NCBI GenBank assembly: GCA_000333235.1
Contig: CAPN01000016.1
Location: 1 to 64,000, forward strand
Length of the DNA: 64,000 nt
Reading direction: 5' to 3'
Origin: Pseudoalteromonas luteoviolacea B = ATCC 29581
GTDB taxonomy: Bacteria; Pseudomonadota; Gammaproteobacteria; Enterobacterales; Alteromonadaceae
This document shows positions 19,129-29,927 of the stretch, piece after piece; positions within the stretch are counted from its first letter, which is position 1, and every line of letters starts with the position of its first letter. Below the pieces are notes generated by a model. That model had not been told where the DNA came from, made no database searches, and saw only the letters and a program-made list of their open reading frames with translations. Both the position numbers and the translations under genes were made by a program.

Positions 19129-21042
19129 TTAAACATCTTCTAAGTAAGTGTAACCTTCAATACCCATCTCTAATTCAGCTAGAGATTGAGCTTGCTCTTC
19201 TTCTGGTAATTTACTTCTCACCAATTCGGCATAAAGCTTTTTAAACTCTTCCACATCAAGATGAACATAACGCATCATGTCAGCGACACTATCACCTTCA
19301 TGAATTTCGCCTAAGCTCAGTTCACCATTATCTTCAATGCGTGCTTCAACGCTATGCGTATCACCAAATAGGTTATGCATATCGCCTAAAATTTCTTGGT
19401 AAGCACCCACTAAGAAAAAGCCCATTAAATAAGGATTGTCGGCTTTAAACTCTGGTACTGGCAAGGTGGCTTCAATGCCTTGACCGTCCACATAATGCTC
19501 TACCGCACCATCAGAATCACACGTGATGTCTAATAACACGGCACGACGTGTTGGTGCTTCCAACAAACCACTCAGTGGTAATACAGGGAAAACTTGTTCA
19601 ATACCCCATGCATCAGGTAACGACTGAAATAACGAAAAGTTAATGAAAAACTTATCTGCTAGCTTCGCACTTAATTCATCGATAATAGGACGATGGAAGC
19701 GATTCTTATTGTCCATACGTTGCTGCAGTTCAAAGCACACTCTTAAGTTAATTTGCTCCGCCCAAGCTCGCTGCTCTAGGGTTAAAAGACCCATCGCAAA
19801 CAAATTATGTGCTTCTGCTAAGTCACCTTGCGTATCGTGATAAATCTCGATAAGTGCGCGATCATCACTTTGCTTATCTAACGCAAGCCACGACTCCCAC
19901 ATGTTAAATAGCAAGATAGGATCATCTTCTGCTGGCGCATTAACGCCCTCAGGAATGTAAGACTCCGTACCAACAACGTCCGTTATCAGGACCGCATGGT
20001 GTGCCGTTAAAGCACGACCAGACTCTGAAATAATTCGTGGCATTGGTTGCTCATACTGCAAACACGTATCACCAACGGTGTAAACAATGTTATTGGCATA
20101 TTCTGCAAGGCTATAGTTCATCGAGTTATGTGATTGACTGCGCGTGCCATCGTAATCTACGGCTAAACCACCACCGACATCTAAACACTGTAGATTTGCC
20201 CCTAAACGACGCAGTTCGCAGTAAAAGCGAGCCGCTTCACCCACACCGACTCTCACGTCGCGAATATTAGCCATTTGTGAACCGAGGTGGAAGTGCACTA
20301 ATTGCAATGACTCTAGCTTGTCTGCTTTTTTTAGTTTATCGATAACGTTCAATACTTGCGATGCAGATAAACCAAATTTAGACTTCTCACCACCACTCGC
20401 TTGCCATTTACCTTTGCCCTGTGACGCTAAACGAACACGAATACCTAAACGAGGGGTAACGTTAAGATCTTTAGCTTCAGCCATGACCAGGTCAAGCTCA
20501 GAGCGTTTTTCTAATACAATGTAAACTTTGTGACCTAATTTTTCACCAAGTAACGCAAGACGAATATATTCTTTATCTTTATAACCATTACACACGATCA
20601 CCGCTGACGTTTTCTCTGCCAACGCTAAAACTGTCAAAAGCTCTGCTTTACTGCCAGCTTCTAAACCTAGCTGCTTTTTCTCAGACGCTGATTGACTCGC
20701 AATAATTCCTTCGATTACTTCACGTTGTTGATTTACTTTAATTGGGTATACCAACAAATAGTCTTCTGGGTACTGATAAGACTCAATAGCTTGGTTAAAC
20801 GCATTACAAATGTTGTTTACACGTTGTTCCAAAATTTGTGGAAATCGAACGAGTGCTGGCAGACTATATCCCTGCGATTTAATTCTTTCAGCAATACTCT
20901 CTAAAGTTACGGCATGTTCTGGATATGAAAGATTTGGCATGGCCGTAACCTCTCCTTGCTCATTGATGCCAAAAAAGCCCTGGCTCCAGTGACGCACGTT
21001 GTAACAAGTCAAAGCTTGTTCAGAAGAGGAGGTGTTGGTCAT
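19129..21042 (-). CDS. speA: Biosynthetic arginine decarboxylase
   Basis: SpeA converts arginine to agmatine with pyridoxal phosphate. The 637-residue protein carries the PLP lysine in [12 protein letters not shown] near residue 103, the family motifs [11 protein letters not shown] and [14 protein letters not shown], and the C-terminal barrel typical of the biosynthetic enzyme (E. coli 658 residues). It is the first gene of the speA-speB operon. The 388 bases upstream contain no other gene. Confidence 0.95.
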   Translation of the reverse strand: MTNTSSSEQALTCYNVRHWSQGFFGINEQGEVTAMPNLSYPEHAVTLESIAERIKSQGYSLPALVRFPQILEQRVNNICNAFNQAIESYQYPEDYLLVYPIKVNQQREVIEGIIASQSASEKKQLGLEAGSKAELLTVLALAEKTSAVIVCNGYKDKEYIRLALLGEKLGHKVYIVLEKRSELDLVMAEAKDLNVTPRLGIRVRLASQGKGKWQASGGEKSKFGLSASQVLNVIDKLKKADKLESLQLVHFHLGSQMANIRDVRVGVGEAARFYCELRRLGANLQCLDVGGGLAVDYDGTRSQSHNSMNYSLAEYANNIVYTVGDTCLQYEQPMPRIISESGRALTAHHAVLITDVVGTESYIPEGVNAPAEDDPILLFNMWESWLALDKQSDDRALIEIYHDTQGDLAEAHNLFAMGLLTLEQRAWAEQINLRVCFELQQRMDNKNRFHRPIIDELSAKLADKFFINFSLFQSLPDAWGIEQVFPVLPLSGLLEAPTRRAVLLDITCDSDGAVEHYVDGQGIEATLPVPEFKADNPYLMGFFLVGAYQEILGDMHNLFGDTHSVEARIEDNGELSLGEIHEGDSVADMMRYVHLDVEEFKKLYAELVRSKLPEEEQAQSLAELEMGIEGYTYLEDV

Positions 21043-21430
21043 TAAGGTTCCTTATTTCTATTAAAGCGTGTCTAGGGGTTTAAAGTTCGCGCATTAGACG
21101 GAAAAGCGCAAGCTCAGTCCAACAAGTTTTTATTATCGTAACGATTAATTATTTTCATTTCAAGAAGTGACAAACTGGCATGAAAAAGGCGCTGATAAGC
21201 GCCTGAATTTTCATTACTTTTGGAATATCCACAATGCTAAACGAAGAAAATTATTTTACGTTAAAAAGTGATCGTTTTTTGAAAGACTAATTTAGCAACG
21301 AGCTTAACTAAAATTACCTTCTTCCTACTGCTGTTTGAAAACAAAATAGCGATTCAGAAAAGTTAGCCCAACAATCAAAAGTCACACAGTTTTAAGTAAC
21401 CTATTTCCCGTCTAAACAACATGAAACTGG
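21043..21430. other. Gene-free region upstream of speA
   Basis: This 388-base AT-rich stretch holds the speA promoter region and the terminator hairpin of the upstream CBS gene at 21183-21203. I see no open frame with a good start. About 226 bases lie between the CBS stop and that terminator, giving a long 3' untranslated region or room for a small RNA. Confidence 0.5.
21183..21203 (-). terminator. Intrinsic terminator downstream of the CBS-domain gene
   Basis: GGCGCT and AGCGCC pair around a four-base loop. On the minus strand the stem is followed by five T residues, so it ends transcripts coming from the CBS gene before speA. Confidence 0.75.
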
Positions 21431-22021
21431 TTACATTTCGCTATGATGCCATAGCGAGTCTACGATATCGGTGAACGATTTCGCTGTTTTGACTTGAGAA
21501 ATTGAGCGCCCTGCCATTTTAGCCATATCGTACAAATCAAAATAACCGACAATTTTTTGACTACCGGAAGCTACAACCAATAAATGTTCATCACCTTCTT
21601 GCTCAAGCAATTTAACGATATCTAAAACTCTTGCAGATTTAACATCGTGCTCAGTAATACAGTTAAGCTTTGCTTTCGATACCATGACTTCACCAATGGT
21701 TAAATCACAACGCGGGATACCTGTCTTAGCAACAATTTTTAAGATTGAGCTACTTTGTAATCGAGCTTTCGAAATAACACCGAGCAAATTATTGTATTTA
21801 TCCACGACGAAGCTAGTCCGATTGTGGGTTTTCTCTAAAACTAGAAGTGCTTCATCAATACTGCTGTCAACATCAATTAGCTGTGGAGGAAAAACGCTAA
21901 AGACATGCATTACGTGATATGCAGGGCTTGATGGCGACACATTCGATTGTTCAGGAAAATAAAGCTCTGAAGCAGGTACTTTAGCAACAGATTTGATAGC
22001 AAATGCATTTGAAGTAGACAT
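21431..22021 (-). CDS. CBS-domain pair protein
   Basis: This soluble 196-residue protein is built from two CBS motifs (about 52-105 and 112-180), which usually bind adenine nucleotides as a Bateman module. Landmarks are VDSSIDEALLVLEKTHNRTSFVVDKYNNLLGVI in the first repeat and DIVKLLEQEGDEHLLVVASGSQKIVGYFDLYD in the second. There is no attached enzyme or channel, so it is probably a small energy or redox sensor. It lies downstream of a small exported protein and a CBS-containing transporter on the same strand. Confidence 0.75.
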   Translation of the reverse strand: MSTSNAFAIKSVAKVPASELYFPEQSNVSPSSPAYHVMHVFSVFPPQLIDVDSSIDEALLVLEKTHNRTSFVVDKYNNLLGVISKARLQSSSILKIVAKTGIPRCDLTIGEVMVSKAKLNCITEHDVKSARVLDIVKLLEQEGDEHLLVVASGSQKIVGYFDLYDMAKMAGRSISQVKTAKSFTDIVDSLWHHSEM

Positions 22022-22068
22022 AAATCACCTATAAATTTAGCAAATTAAACGAAATTGAAAACGCTGAA

Positions 22069-22356
22069 TTACGCTAACGCAGGTGGGGCTCTTGCTTGAA
22101 AAGAATCGGTATTTAAATTAGTTACAAATGCACTGTGATAAAAAGAATTAGACGGCGATGAGCCGATAAAATGCTCACCGACGGCGATATCAATGATATC
22201 GTCATTATCGTCACTGTTATTCTGCTCAGATAAAATAAACGAGATACTAGCATCGTTATTATGCACTTCATTCGAATTAAGCGACGACGTGCTTTGTCCT
22301 ACTTCGAGTAGCACAATTAACGCAAAACTTGTCACTAACCAACGCAAAAACTGCAT
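22069..22356 (-). CDS. Small exported or membrane-anchored hypothetical protein
   Basis: I do not recognise a family for this 95-residue protein. Residues 4-22 (LRWLVTSFALIVLLEVG) form a signal peptide or anchor. The rest is polar and acidic (NNSDDNDDIIDI) and ends in the hydrophobic ARAPPALA. There are no cysteines, so it is not a lipoprotein. It sits between the CBS gene and the PaeA-like transporter on the same strand. Confidence 0.5.
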   Translation of the reverse strand: MQFLRWLVTSFALIVLLEVGQSTSSLNSNEVHNNDASISFILSEQNNSDDNDDIIDIAVGEHFIGSSPSNSFYHSAFVTNLNTDSFQARAPPALA

Positions 22357-22439
22357 GAAAACTCCAACTGCAACAGAAGAGTGATACTGCTCACTCTTAT
22401 TTCAGAGTATGATCTCGATCAAGATTTTACAAGATCATT

Positions 22440-23744
22440 TTAACTATTATTTTCGTGATTTTCCGTTGCTTCAATTCTAGACACTAAAAGTTGTTCAACA
22501 CGCATCCCTTCAAGGTCAATCGCTTCGAACTTAAAGCCATTACAAAGAATGTAATCGGTGCGTTTTGGGATGCGTTTTAATCGATAAATCAAAAACCCTG
22601 CAACCGTTTCGTAATTTCCTGGGTCGGGAAGGTCTTCCCAATCTAGTGTCCGACACAAATCGACGATCGGTGTACTGCCGTCGACCAACCAGCTGTTTGC
22701 GTCACGGGCAACAATTTGCTCTTCCCACGTACTTGGTGCGAGATCGCCCATAAAGCTAGTCATAATATCCTTTACAGTCACTATCCCCACAACCAATGCA
22801 TATTCGTTAATGACCACAGCGAATTGCGCTGCGGCTTGTCTAAACGCATTTAATGCTTCAGACAAAGTGAGCGTATCCGGCAAATAAAACAACTCTCGTT
22901 CTAATATTTCTTCATTCAGTTGAACTTTACTGCCACTTAACAACTGTTTTAGAATTTGTTTCGATTCAACATAACCCACTAGTTTATCCAATGATCCATC
23001 ACACACTAAAAAGTGGTTGTGAGGGTTTTCCATAATTTTAGTCGTAATACTTTCGGAATCGTCATTAATATCAAAGTAAACAATGAGTTCTCGAGTTGTC
23101 ATTGTCGTTGGTAATGTGCGGCCTTCAAGTTCAAATACATTGCCAATCAAACGATATTCTTGCGCTTGCAGCAATCCACTTTCGGCACCTGCATCCACCA
23201 TTGCCACAATTTCTTCGGCTGTCACCGAATCTTGTCGTTCTGTAGGCAAACCAAGCAGACGGATAAAGAAATTCGTTAAACCATTAAATAATGAAACCAG
23301 TGGCTTGAAAGTGCGTGTCACCATATTCATGATATGAACGACCCGCAGCGCGACCACTTCTGGCACAATCATGGCAATTCGTTTTGGCAATAAATCGGCA
23401 AACAAAATGAAGGTTGAAGTAATAATAAAAAAGGATAATAGAAACCCTGCTTGTTCTGCCCAAGGCCCAGTATAGACTTGCAAGACATAGCCGGTAATTT
23501 TATCGGTAAGTGCTTGCTCACCTAAAATACCGCCTAGTATCGCTATGGCATTTAATGCTATCTGGATCATCGCAAAAAATGCTCCAGGGTTGTCTTGCAA
23601 TGCTAAAACTGCATCAGCACCAGGCACCCCTTCGTCTTTAAGCACTTTCAGTTTGATTTTTCGAGAAGCCGCAATTGCAATTTCCGACATCGCGAATAGT
23701 GCACTGAGTAATATAAGCGCCAAAATGGCAAAGAGATCAGACAT
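22440..23744 (-). CDS. CNNM/CBS/CorC_HlyC transporter, PaeA (YtfL)-like
   Basis: This 434-residue inner-membrane protein has an N-terminal CNNM domain with about four membrane segments (1-185), a tandem CBS pair (about 200-335) and a C-terminal CorC_HlyC domain (about 350-425). The sequence closely follows E. coli YtfL/PaeA: ASRKIKLKVLKDEGV, FADLLPKRI, NEYALVVGIVTVKDIMTSFMGDL and NYETVAGFLIYRLKRIPKRTD. PaeA is reported to export cadaverine and putrescine, so the location two genes upstream of speA-speB is notable. Other family members move Mg2+ or Co2+, so the substrate is inferred from similarity. Confidence 0.8.
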   Translation of the reverse strand: MSDLFAILALILLSALFAMSEIAIAASRKIKLKVLKDEGVPGADAVLALQDNPGAFFAMIQIALNAIAILGGILGEQALTDKITGYVLQVYTGPWAEQAGFLLSFFIITSTFILFADLLPKRIAMIVPEVVALRVVHIMNMVTRTFKPLVSLFNGLTNFFIRLLGLPTERQDSVTAEEIVAMVDAGAESGLLQAQEYRLIGNVFELEGRTLPTTMTTRELIVYFDINDDSESITTKIMENPHNHFLVCDGSLDKLVGYVESKQILKQLLSGSKVQLNEEILERELFYLPDTLTLSEALNAFRQAAAQFAVVINEYALVVGIVTVKDIMTSFMGDLAPSTWEEQIVARDANSWLVDGSTPIVDLCRTLDWEDLPDPGNYETVAGFLIYRLKRIPKRTDYILCNGFKFEAIDLEGMRVEQLLVSRIEATENHENNS

Positions 23745-23997
23745 AGTAAAGCCTTGTCATACGGACTAAATTGCTGGCGATTGTAGACGGTATTTTCATA
23801 CTGACAATCAAAAAATGCTCAAATTAGCTAATATTTACTTATCGTTACGAGCAGTAAAACTTGTTTTTAACCGCTTACTTTACATGACTTTCTTTTCCCC
23901 ATGGTATTCATAACACTTTGTTACGCAAAAGCTCTGCAGCTTTCCATTGATTGGGGTATAGTCCAATCTAGTCATTTTGTAAATAAAGAGGTTTAAG

Positions 23998-24726
23998 GTG
24001 AGATTATCTCAAGGTATGGAATACTTCTTTGCTGGCTTTTCGCTCATCACACAGAAAGGTCTAAAGCGCTTCGTGTTTATTCCTCTACTCATTAACATCA
24101 CTCTGTTTGGTAGTTCGTTATTTTTCCTCTACGACTGGCTCACCAAAGGGTTTGAATATCTAAACGAACTGCTCCCAAGTTGGCTTTCATGGCTTGAGTG
24201 GCTCATGTGGCCAATGGCCATTTTAGTGATTTTATTTTCTTACAGTATGGTGTTTACCGTCATTACCAACTTTATAGCGGCGCCCTTTAATGGTTTACTA
24301 AGTGAAAAGGTAGAACTCTATTTAACTGGTCAAAAAGTCAATGACGACAGTATGTTCGACACGCTAAAGGACGTACCACGAATGTTAGGTCGCGAATGGA
24401 CGAAACTGTGGTATTACTTACCGAGAGCTATTGGCTTTTTCATCTTGCTATGGATTTTACCGATCATTGGACAAATCTTTTGGGTGATGTTTACGTGCTG
24501 GATGTACAACGTCCAATACAACGATTACCCCTTTGATAACCATAAGATTAGTTTTAAAGAAATGAAACGCACGCTTAAAACTGAACAAGGACTTTCATAC
24601 GGATTTGGTTTCGCGGTATTTCTACTGACTGCAATCCCTGTTATTAATTTAATTGTAATGCCCGTTGCCGTTTGCGGTGCAACCAAGCTATGGGTTGAAA
24701 ACTACCGTAGTCACTATCGAAATTAA
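23998..24726 (+). CDS. cysZ: CysZ-family sulfate transporter
   Basis: CysZ brings sulfate across the inner membrane for cysteine synthesis. The 242-residue protein has the family's hydrophobic segments (for example 26-48 and 66-95) and typical motifs: LITQKGLKRFVFIPLLINI, NFIAAPFNGLLSEKVE and a C-terminal AVCGATKLWVENY. The start is a GTG at 23998 with AGAGG seven bases upstream. It stands alone between paeA-like (divergent) and rlmM (convergent). Confidence 0.88.
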   Translation: MRLSQGMEYFFAGFSLITQKGLKRFVFIPLLINITLFGSSLFFLYDWLTKGFEYLNELLPSWLSWLEWLMWPMAILVILFSYSMVFTVITNFIAAPFNGLLSEKVELYLTGQKVNDDSMFDTLKDVPRMLGREWTKLWYYLPRAIGFFILLWILPIIGQIFWVMFTCWMYNVQYNDYPFDNHKISFKEMKRTLKTEQGLSYGFGFAVFLLTAIPVINLIVMPVAVCGATKLWVENYRSHYRN

Positions 24727-24730
24727 ATAC

Positions 24731-24757
24731 AAAAATAACCCCCAAAAGCTGGGGGTT
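24731..24757 (-). terminator. Terminator after rlmM
   Basis: AACCCCC (24737-24743) pairs with GGGGGTT (24751-24757) around AAAAGCT. On the minus strand ATTTTTG follows, giving a U tract for rlmM. The plus-strand side lacks a T run, so it is less suited to cysZ. Confidence 0.75.
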
Positions 24758-24773
24758 ACTTCCATAAACCGGT

Positions 24774-25859
24774 TTAAGAATATACGTTTTGGGGCACGTA
24801 TTTCACCCGCACATGCACCGTGATTTCTTCCCTATCGTGAAATAGGTGTTTTGCCTGAAGCTCATAATCAACATCGTATTTTTGCAATTCGTCATGGATA
24901 AGCGTTAAACACGCTAAAACACATTCAAAACGTTTTTTCATTGGGAGTTTCAAATTAAAGATCAGCTCCTTGGCAAACGCATTCACCATCCAATCAACCA
25001 TTAAATTAGCTACCCTAATCGGCTTTTCAACCATATCACACACCAACCAATCAATGTTGCGACGATCTGGACGGTATTTAAAACCATCTTCACGATAGTG
25101 TTTGACTTGCCCAGTTTCCATCAAATCGTCATTCATCGGTCCATTATCAATTGCGGCGACAAACATGCCTCGACGAACCAATTGGTACGTCCAACCTCCA
25201 GGACATGCGCCTAAATCAACTGCACGCATACCCGAACGTACGCGCTTTTCATAATCTTCTTTAGGAATGAATACATGAAATGCTTCATCAAGTTTTAATG
25301 TTGAACGACTTGGACCATCTGAGGGCATTTTTAAACGTAAGATCCCCATTGGGTAAGGGGAATTATTATTCGAAAACGAATAACCTATATAGGCTGTGTC
25401 TGTTGCGATAAACAAAGCATGGGCGACAGGTTTGTTTGTCATCAACTGTCGACTTAATTTGCCTTCGCGCTCAAGCGCTTTAGCAAGCGGCGTACTAAAC
25501 TTTTTACAAAATTTAGATAGCTCTTTGCCTGTGTTGGTGTCGGGCGTTTCAACTCGCAATTCTCCGCACTCAGGAAGAAAGTCGATGTGCTCAAAAATCG
25601 CACCGATCCGATCTTCGACAGGCATTTTGTTGACTAACCGACCAAAAAACCATTGTCGCGCAAACACTAAGTTTGAAAATGGCAGTTTTTTAATCAGTCT
25701 TGCGCCTTGCTCAGGATCAAAACACTCGTAAACAACAAACCCTGTATCGGGCTTCGCTTTTACATAACCTGAGACGTCCGCTTCTGCAGCTAAATAAGTG
25801 ATTTCTGCGGCTGCATCATTTTCAAAACCGCTACGACAATAAATTACAATACTCGACAT
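24774..25859 (-). CDS. rlmM: 23S rRNA 2'-O-ribose C2498 methyltransferase RlmM
   Basis: RlmM methylates the ribose of C2498 in 23S rRNA before the large subunit is complete. The 361-residue protein has an N-terminal THUMP-like domain and a Rossmann methyltransferase domain with the SAM motif VDLGACPGGWTYQLVRRG (near 221), then DNGPM and WLVCDMVEKP with the catalytic Asp. Length fits the family. It is the last gene of the gcvA-hydrolase-DUF423-rlmM series, matching the E. coli order gcvA-ygdD-rlmM with one extra gene. Confidence 0.95.
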   Translation of the reverse strand: MSSIVIYCRSGFENDAAAEITYLAAEADVSGYVKAKPDTGFVVYECFDPEQGARLIKKLPFSNLVFARQWFFGRLVNKMPVEDRIGAIFEHIDFLPECGELRVETPDTNTGKELSKFCKKFSTPLAKALEREGKLSRQLMTNKPVAHALFIATDTAYIGYSFSNNNSPYPMGILRLKMPSDGPSRSTLKLDEAFHVFIPKEDYEKRVRSGMRAVDLGACPGGWTYQLVRRGMFVAAIDNGPMNDDLMETGQVKHYREDGFKYRPDRRNIDWLVCDMVEKPIRVANLMVDWMVNAFAKELIFNLKLPMKKRFECVLACLTLIHDELQKYDVDYELQAKHLFHDREEITVHVRVKYVPQNVYS

Positions 25860-25863
25860 GAGC

Positions 25864-26250
25864 TTAACGTTCCGCTAATTGAGACTCGCGCCCGCGAGCC
25901 ACTTTTGTGATGAAAATACACCACCCAAAAATAAACAAAGTCCCGCCAATTGGCGTGATCATTCCTAACCACTTTATTCCCGTCAATGCCAAAATATACA
26001 AACTGCCACTGAAAAAAAGCACACCAAGAATAAAACTAAGCACAGTGACTTTCAAAATCAGTCCTTTTTCGATAAGTAACCCAATCAAAATCAGCGCTAA
26101 TCCATGGTACATTTGATAAGTCGAGGCAGTATTAAATATCGACAAGGCGTATTCGCTTAAATGCGCTTTTAAACCATGCGCAGCAAAAGCCCCCAAGACA
26201 ACCGAAAACAAACAAAATAAGCCCCCAAAAATGTAAGCGACTTTGCTCAT
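25864..26250 (-). CDS. DUF423 (YgdD-like) membrane protein
   Basis: This 128-residue protein consists almost wholly of four membrane segments. It has the family pattern LGAFAAHGLKAHLS near the first segment, NTASTYQMYHGLALILIGLL, and GIKWLGMITPIGGTLFIFGW near the end. It corresponds to E. coli YgdD, also next to rlmM. No biochemical function is established. It lies four bases before rlmM and overlaps the upstream hydrolase gene by four bases. Confidence 0.85.
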   Translation of the reverse strand: MSKVAYIFGGLFCLFSVVLGAFAAHGLKAHLSEYALSIFNTASTYQMYHGLALILIGLLIEKGLILKVTVLSFILGVLFFSGSLYILALTGIKWLGMITPIGGTLFIFGWCIFITKVARGRESQLAER

Positions 26251-26873
26251 TTTAGTGTCTCTTGAATAAACGTTACGATGATTTCCGCTGCGCGCTCTCG
26301 GTGCATACTCTCGCTAAATCCACTGGCTTTTCGTGGTTTAAAAGAGTGATCACCGTCCTCTAACCAATGAATTTCAAGTGATGAAGGTAAATTAAGGCGA
26401 GAGACAAAGTCTTTATTCCCGAAAGTATCACGCTCGCCCTGTATAATATGAAACGGCAAGTGAATATCAGAAAAATGCTCGGTACGCAGTTTTTCTGGTT
26501 TCCCTGGGGGGTGAAACGGATAACCTAGGGCAATCACACCTGACACATTATCGATGCCTTCGGCTGCTAACAACGTTGCCATTCGGCCACCCATCGACTT
26601 TCCAGCGATAAAACAAGGTAAATTATTATCTAACTCAGTTAAATGACGTTTAAAACAGTCCAGTAGCTTTGGTGCTCTATCTGGTGGCCGACGTTTATTT
26701 TGTGCTTTGGCTAACTGCATATAGTCAAAATCAAAACGCGCGACGTTTACACCGCGCTTGGCGACCTGCTTTGCGATATCGACCATAAAATCGCTGTCGG
26801 ACCCTGCACCTGCCCCATGAGCCAATACTAAATTGGCGATTGGTTTATTCGCGTTGTCTTTAATTAATGCCAT
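26247..26873 (-). CDS. Alpha/beta hydrolase of the KANL3/Tex30 type
   Basis: ATG 26873 shares one base with the gcvA stop (TAATG), giving 208 residues; a longer frame from 26909 would lie inside gcvA. The fold is seen in LVLHGAGAGSDSDFM (oxyanion region), the nucleophile elbow GKSMGGRMA with its Ser, the acid in GERDTFG and the His in DGDHSFKP. The substrate is unknown. It is the extra gene in the otherwise conserved gcvA-ygdD-rlmM order and is probably cotranscribed with both neighbours. Confidence 0.8.
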   Translation of the reverse strand: MALIKDNANKPIANLVLAHGAGAGSDSDFMVDIAKQVAKRGVNVARFDFDYMQLAKAQNKRRPPDRAPKLLDCFKRHLTELDNNLPCFIAGKSMGGRMATLLAAEGIDNVSGVIALGYPFHPPGKPEKLRTEHFSDIHLPFHIIQGERDTFGNKDFVSRLNLPSSLEIHWLEDGDHSFKPRKASGFSESMHRERAAEIIVTFIQETLK

Positions 26874-27766
26874 TACAATTGCTCTTGTTCTACAAGTGAT
26901 AACATCCAATCTTTGAAAGCGACAATCTTTCCTAGCTCGGATTGAGATTCTCGCAATACTAAATAGTATGCATTTTTACTTTCAAGATGATGACTAAATG
27001 GGATAACTAATCGCCCTGCGTCTAATTCGGGTTTTGCTAAAACGCTGTTGCCAAGCGCAACGCCTTGTCCATGAACTGCGGCTTGCAGCACCATCGATGA
27101 GTGACTGAATATAGGCCCAGTATTCACTTGCACATTACGAACACCTGCCGTTTTCATCCAAAGTTTCCATGGCCGACGTGTCGTATCATGCAAAAGGGTA
27201 TGCAACGCCAAATCATTTGGCTGATTTAACGGCCTTGGCCCGGTTAATAACATTGGGCTGCACAATGGCACAAGATATTCTGTATGAAGTTTATGTGATT
27301 GTATGCCACTCCAATGTCCCCGGCCATAGTAGATTGCAACATCGACATCATCCGTTAATGAATTCTCATCATGGTCTTGAGCTTTTATACGAACGTCGAT
27401 TTCAGGGTGAGCCTCATGAAATAAACTAAGCCTTGGTACGAGCCATTGAATGGCAAAACTTGGCGTTAAACTCACGGTCAAAGAGCCTTTTGCACCACGA
27501 GCCAACAATTTGTCTGTTGCATCGATTAGCTGAGAAAATATCTCTTTAATATCAAGAAAGTAAGCCTGCCCCTCTTCGGTGAGCAATAAAGAGCGATTAC
27601 GGCGCAAAAACAGTTTTAAGCCTAAATGATCTTCTAACGTTTTAATTTGATGACTAACAGCCGCCTGAGTAACGTATAGTTCTTCCGCCGCTTTGGTAAA
27701 GCTCAAGTGACGAGCTGCTGCTTCAAATGCTTTTAGCGCGTTTAATGGCGGAAGTCTGCGTGACAT
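26873..27766 (-). CDS. gcvA: LysR-family regulator GcvA
   Basis: In E. coli GcvA controls the glycine cleavage operon and the small RNA gcvB. The 297-residue protein has the LysR helix-turn-helix at about 6-65 (LNALKAFEAAARHLSFTKAAEEL, VTQAAVSHQIKTLEDHLG) and the type 2 periplasmic-binding-like effector domain. It follows E. coli GcvA closely, for example TVSLTPSFAIQWLVPRLSLF and GPIFSHSSMVLQAAVHGQGVAL. Its neighbours DUF423 and rlmM support orthology. No gcv operon or gcvB is in the window. Confidence 0.88.
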   Translation of the reverse strand: MSRRLPPLNALKAFEAAARHLSFTKAAEELYVTQAAVSHQIKTLEDHLGLKLFLRRNRSLLLTEEGQAYFLDIKEIFSQLIDATDKLLARGAKGSLTVSLTPSFAIQWLVPRLSLFHEAHPEIDVRIKAQDHDENSLTDDVDVAIYYGRGHWSGIQSHKLHTEYLVPLCSPMLLTGPRPLNQPNDLALHTLLHDTTRRPWKLWMKTAGVRNVQVNTGPIFSHSSMVLQAAVHGQGVALGNSVLAKPELDAGRLVIPFSHHLESKNAYYLVLRESQSELGKIVAFKDWMLSLVEQEQL

Positions 27767-27787
27767 ATTTTATCTCGTAAACCAGTC

Positions 27788-28642
<855 letters not shown>

Positions 28643-28659
28643 TTATATTCTTCTCTTAA

Positions 28660-29913
28660 TTATGCTGCCGCAGCTAATCGGAGTAATTGACCGCAGATCC
28701 AAGCCATATAGGTACCTAAAGCGTACCCGATTACAGCGAGTAATACCCCAACTGGCGCGAGGGCAGGATGAAAAGCTGATGCCACTACTGGTGCCGATGC
28801 CGCAGCACCTATATTCGCTTTACTACCGACTGCTAGATAAAAAATAGGTGCACGGATCATTTTTGCCACGATAAACATCAGTAAAACGTGAACAGCCATC
28901 CAAATTACCCCAATTAAAACGTATTTAGGCGCTTCAACGATTTTTGTTATGTCCATGTGCAACCCTATCGTTGCAACCAAAATATATAAAAATGTCGAGC
29001 CAACTTTAGACGCGCCAACCGCTTCTAAGTTGCGAGCTTTAGTAAACGACAGAGCAAGTCCGATTGTCGTCACAAGTACAATGATCCAAAACAATTTACT
29101 GTGGAGTGAAAACTTTTTCAGCTCTGGGTGATATTCAACAAAATAAGGCACGGCAAAATCAGCAACTAAATGTGCAAACCCGGTCGCTCCAAACGCAAAG
29201 GCAATCAAAATCATCAAGTCACTCAGATCGGCCTTACGAGCGTGCTGAGCTTCAAACTTTTGCACGCGCTCAATTAAACGATCAATCGAACTCGTGTCAG
29301 CACCGGAGCGTGCATCAATTTCTTTATGGCGCGCTGCCATATAGAGCAAAACAGCCATCCAAATATTCGCCACAACGATATCAACTGTGACCATAATTGT
29401 GAAAATCTCGCCACCAGCACCGTAAATTTCTTTCATGGCGACCATATTGGCTCCACCGCCGATCCAGCTCCCCGCTAAAGCCGCCATACCTCGCCAAACC
29501 GCTTCTGGTCCTTCAACACCAAGTAACTCTGGCATAAATGAAGCCCCTATCAACAGCGCGATTGGGCCACCAATAACTACCCCTACTGTACCTGTGAAAA
29601 ACATAATCAAGGCTTTTTTACCTAGCCCCATTACGGCACTTAAATCAATGCTAAGTGTTAACAACACAAGACAAGCGGGAAGCAAATAGTATTTGGCAAC
29701 GGTGTACACTTCATTATTATTGCCATCAATGATGCCAAATGTGTTCAGTAGCGATGGCAGGAAATAACACATCAAAAGCGCCGGAACATACTGGTAGAAC
29801 TTAGCCCACATTCCTTGTTTTTGTGATGAAGTATAAAAAACGAACCCTAAAATAGTGGCCAATATACCTAAAACAACGGCATTATTGGTCACTAATACTT
29901 GTGACGTTTCCAT
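28660..29913 (-). CDS. DUF819-family integral membrane protein
   Basis: This 417-residue polytopic protein has about ten to eleven hydrophobic segments and the DUF819 landmarks: WRGMAALAGSWIGGGANMVAMKEIYGA in the middle and SKANIGAAASAPVVASAFHPALAPVGVLLAVIGYALGTYM at the C-terminus. Two similar halves suggest the inverted repeat common in secondary transporters. The substrate is unknown. It is inserted between sirB1 and kdsA, 14 bases after sirB1. Confidence 0.82.
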   Translation of the reverse strand: METSQVLVTNNAVVLGILATILGFVFYTSSQKQGMWAKFYQYVPALLMCYFLPSLLNTFGIIDGNNNEVYTVAKYYLLPACLVLLTLSIDLSAVMGLGKKALIMFFTGTVGVVIGGPIALLIGASFMPELLGVEGPEAVWRGMAALAGSWIGGGANMVAMKEIYGAGGEIFTIMVTVDIVVANIWMAVLLYMAARHKEIDARSGADTSSIDRLIERVQKFEAQHARKADLSDLMILIAFAFGATGFAHLVADFAVPYFVEYHPELKKFSLHSKLFWIIVLVTTIGLALSFTKARNLEAVGASKVGSTFLYILVATIGLHMDITKIVEAPKYVLIGVIWMAVHVLLMFIVAKMIRAPIFYLAVGSKANIGAAASAPVVASAFHPALAPVGVLLAVIGYALGTYMAWICGQLLRLAAAA

Positions 29914-29927
29914 GAAGAGAGTCCCTA

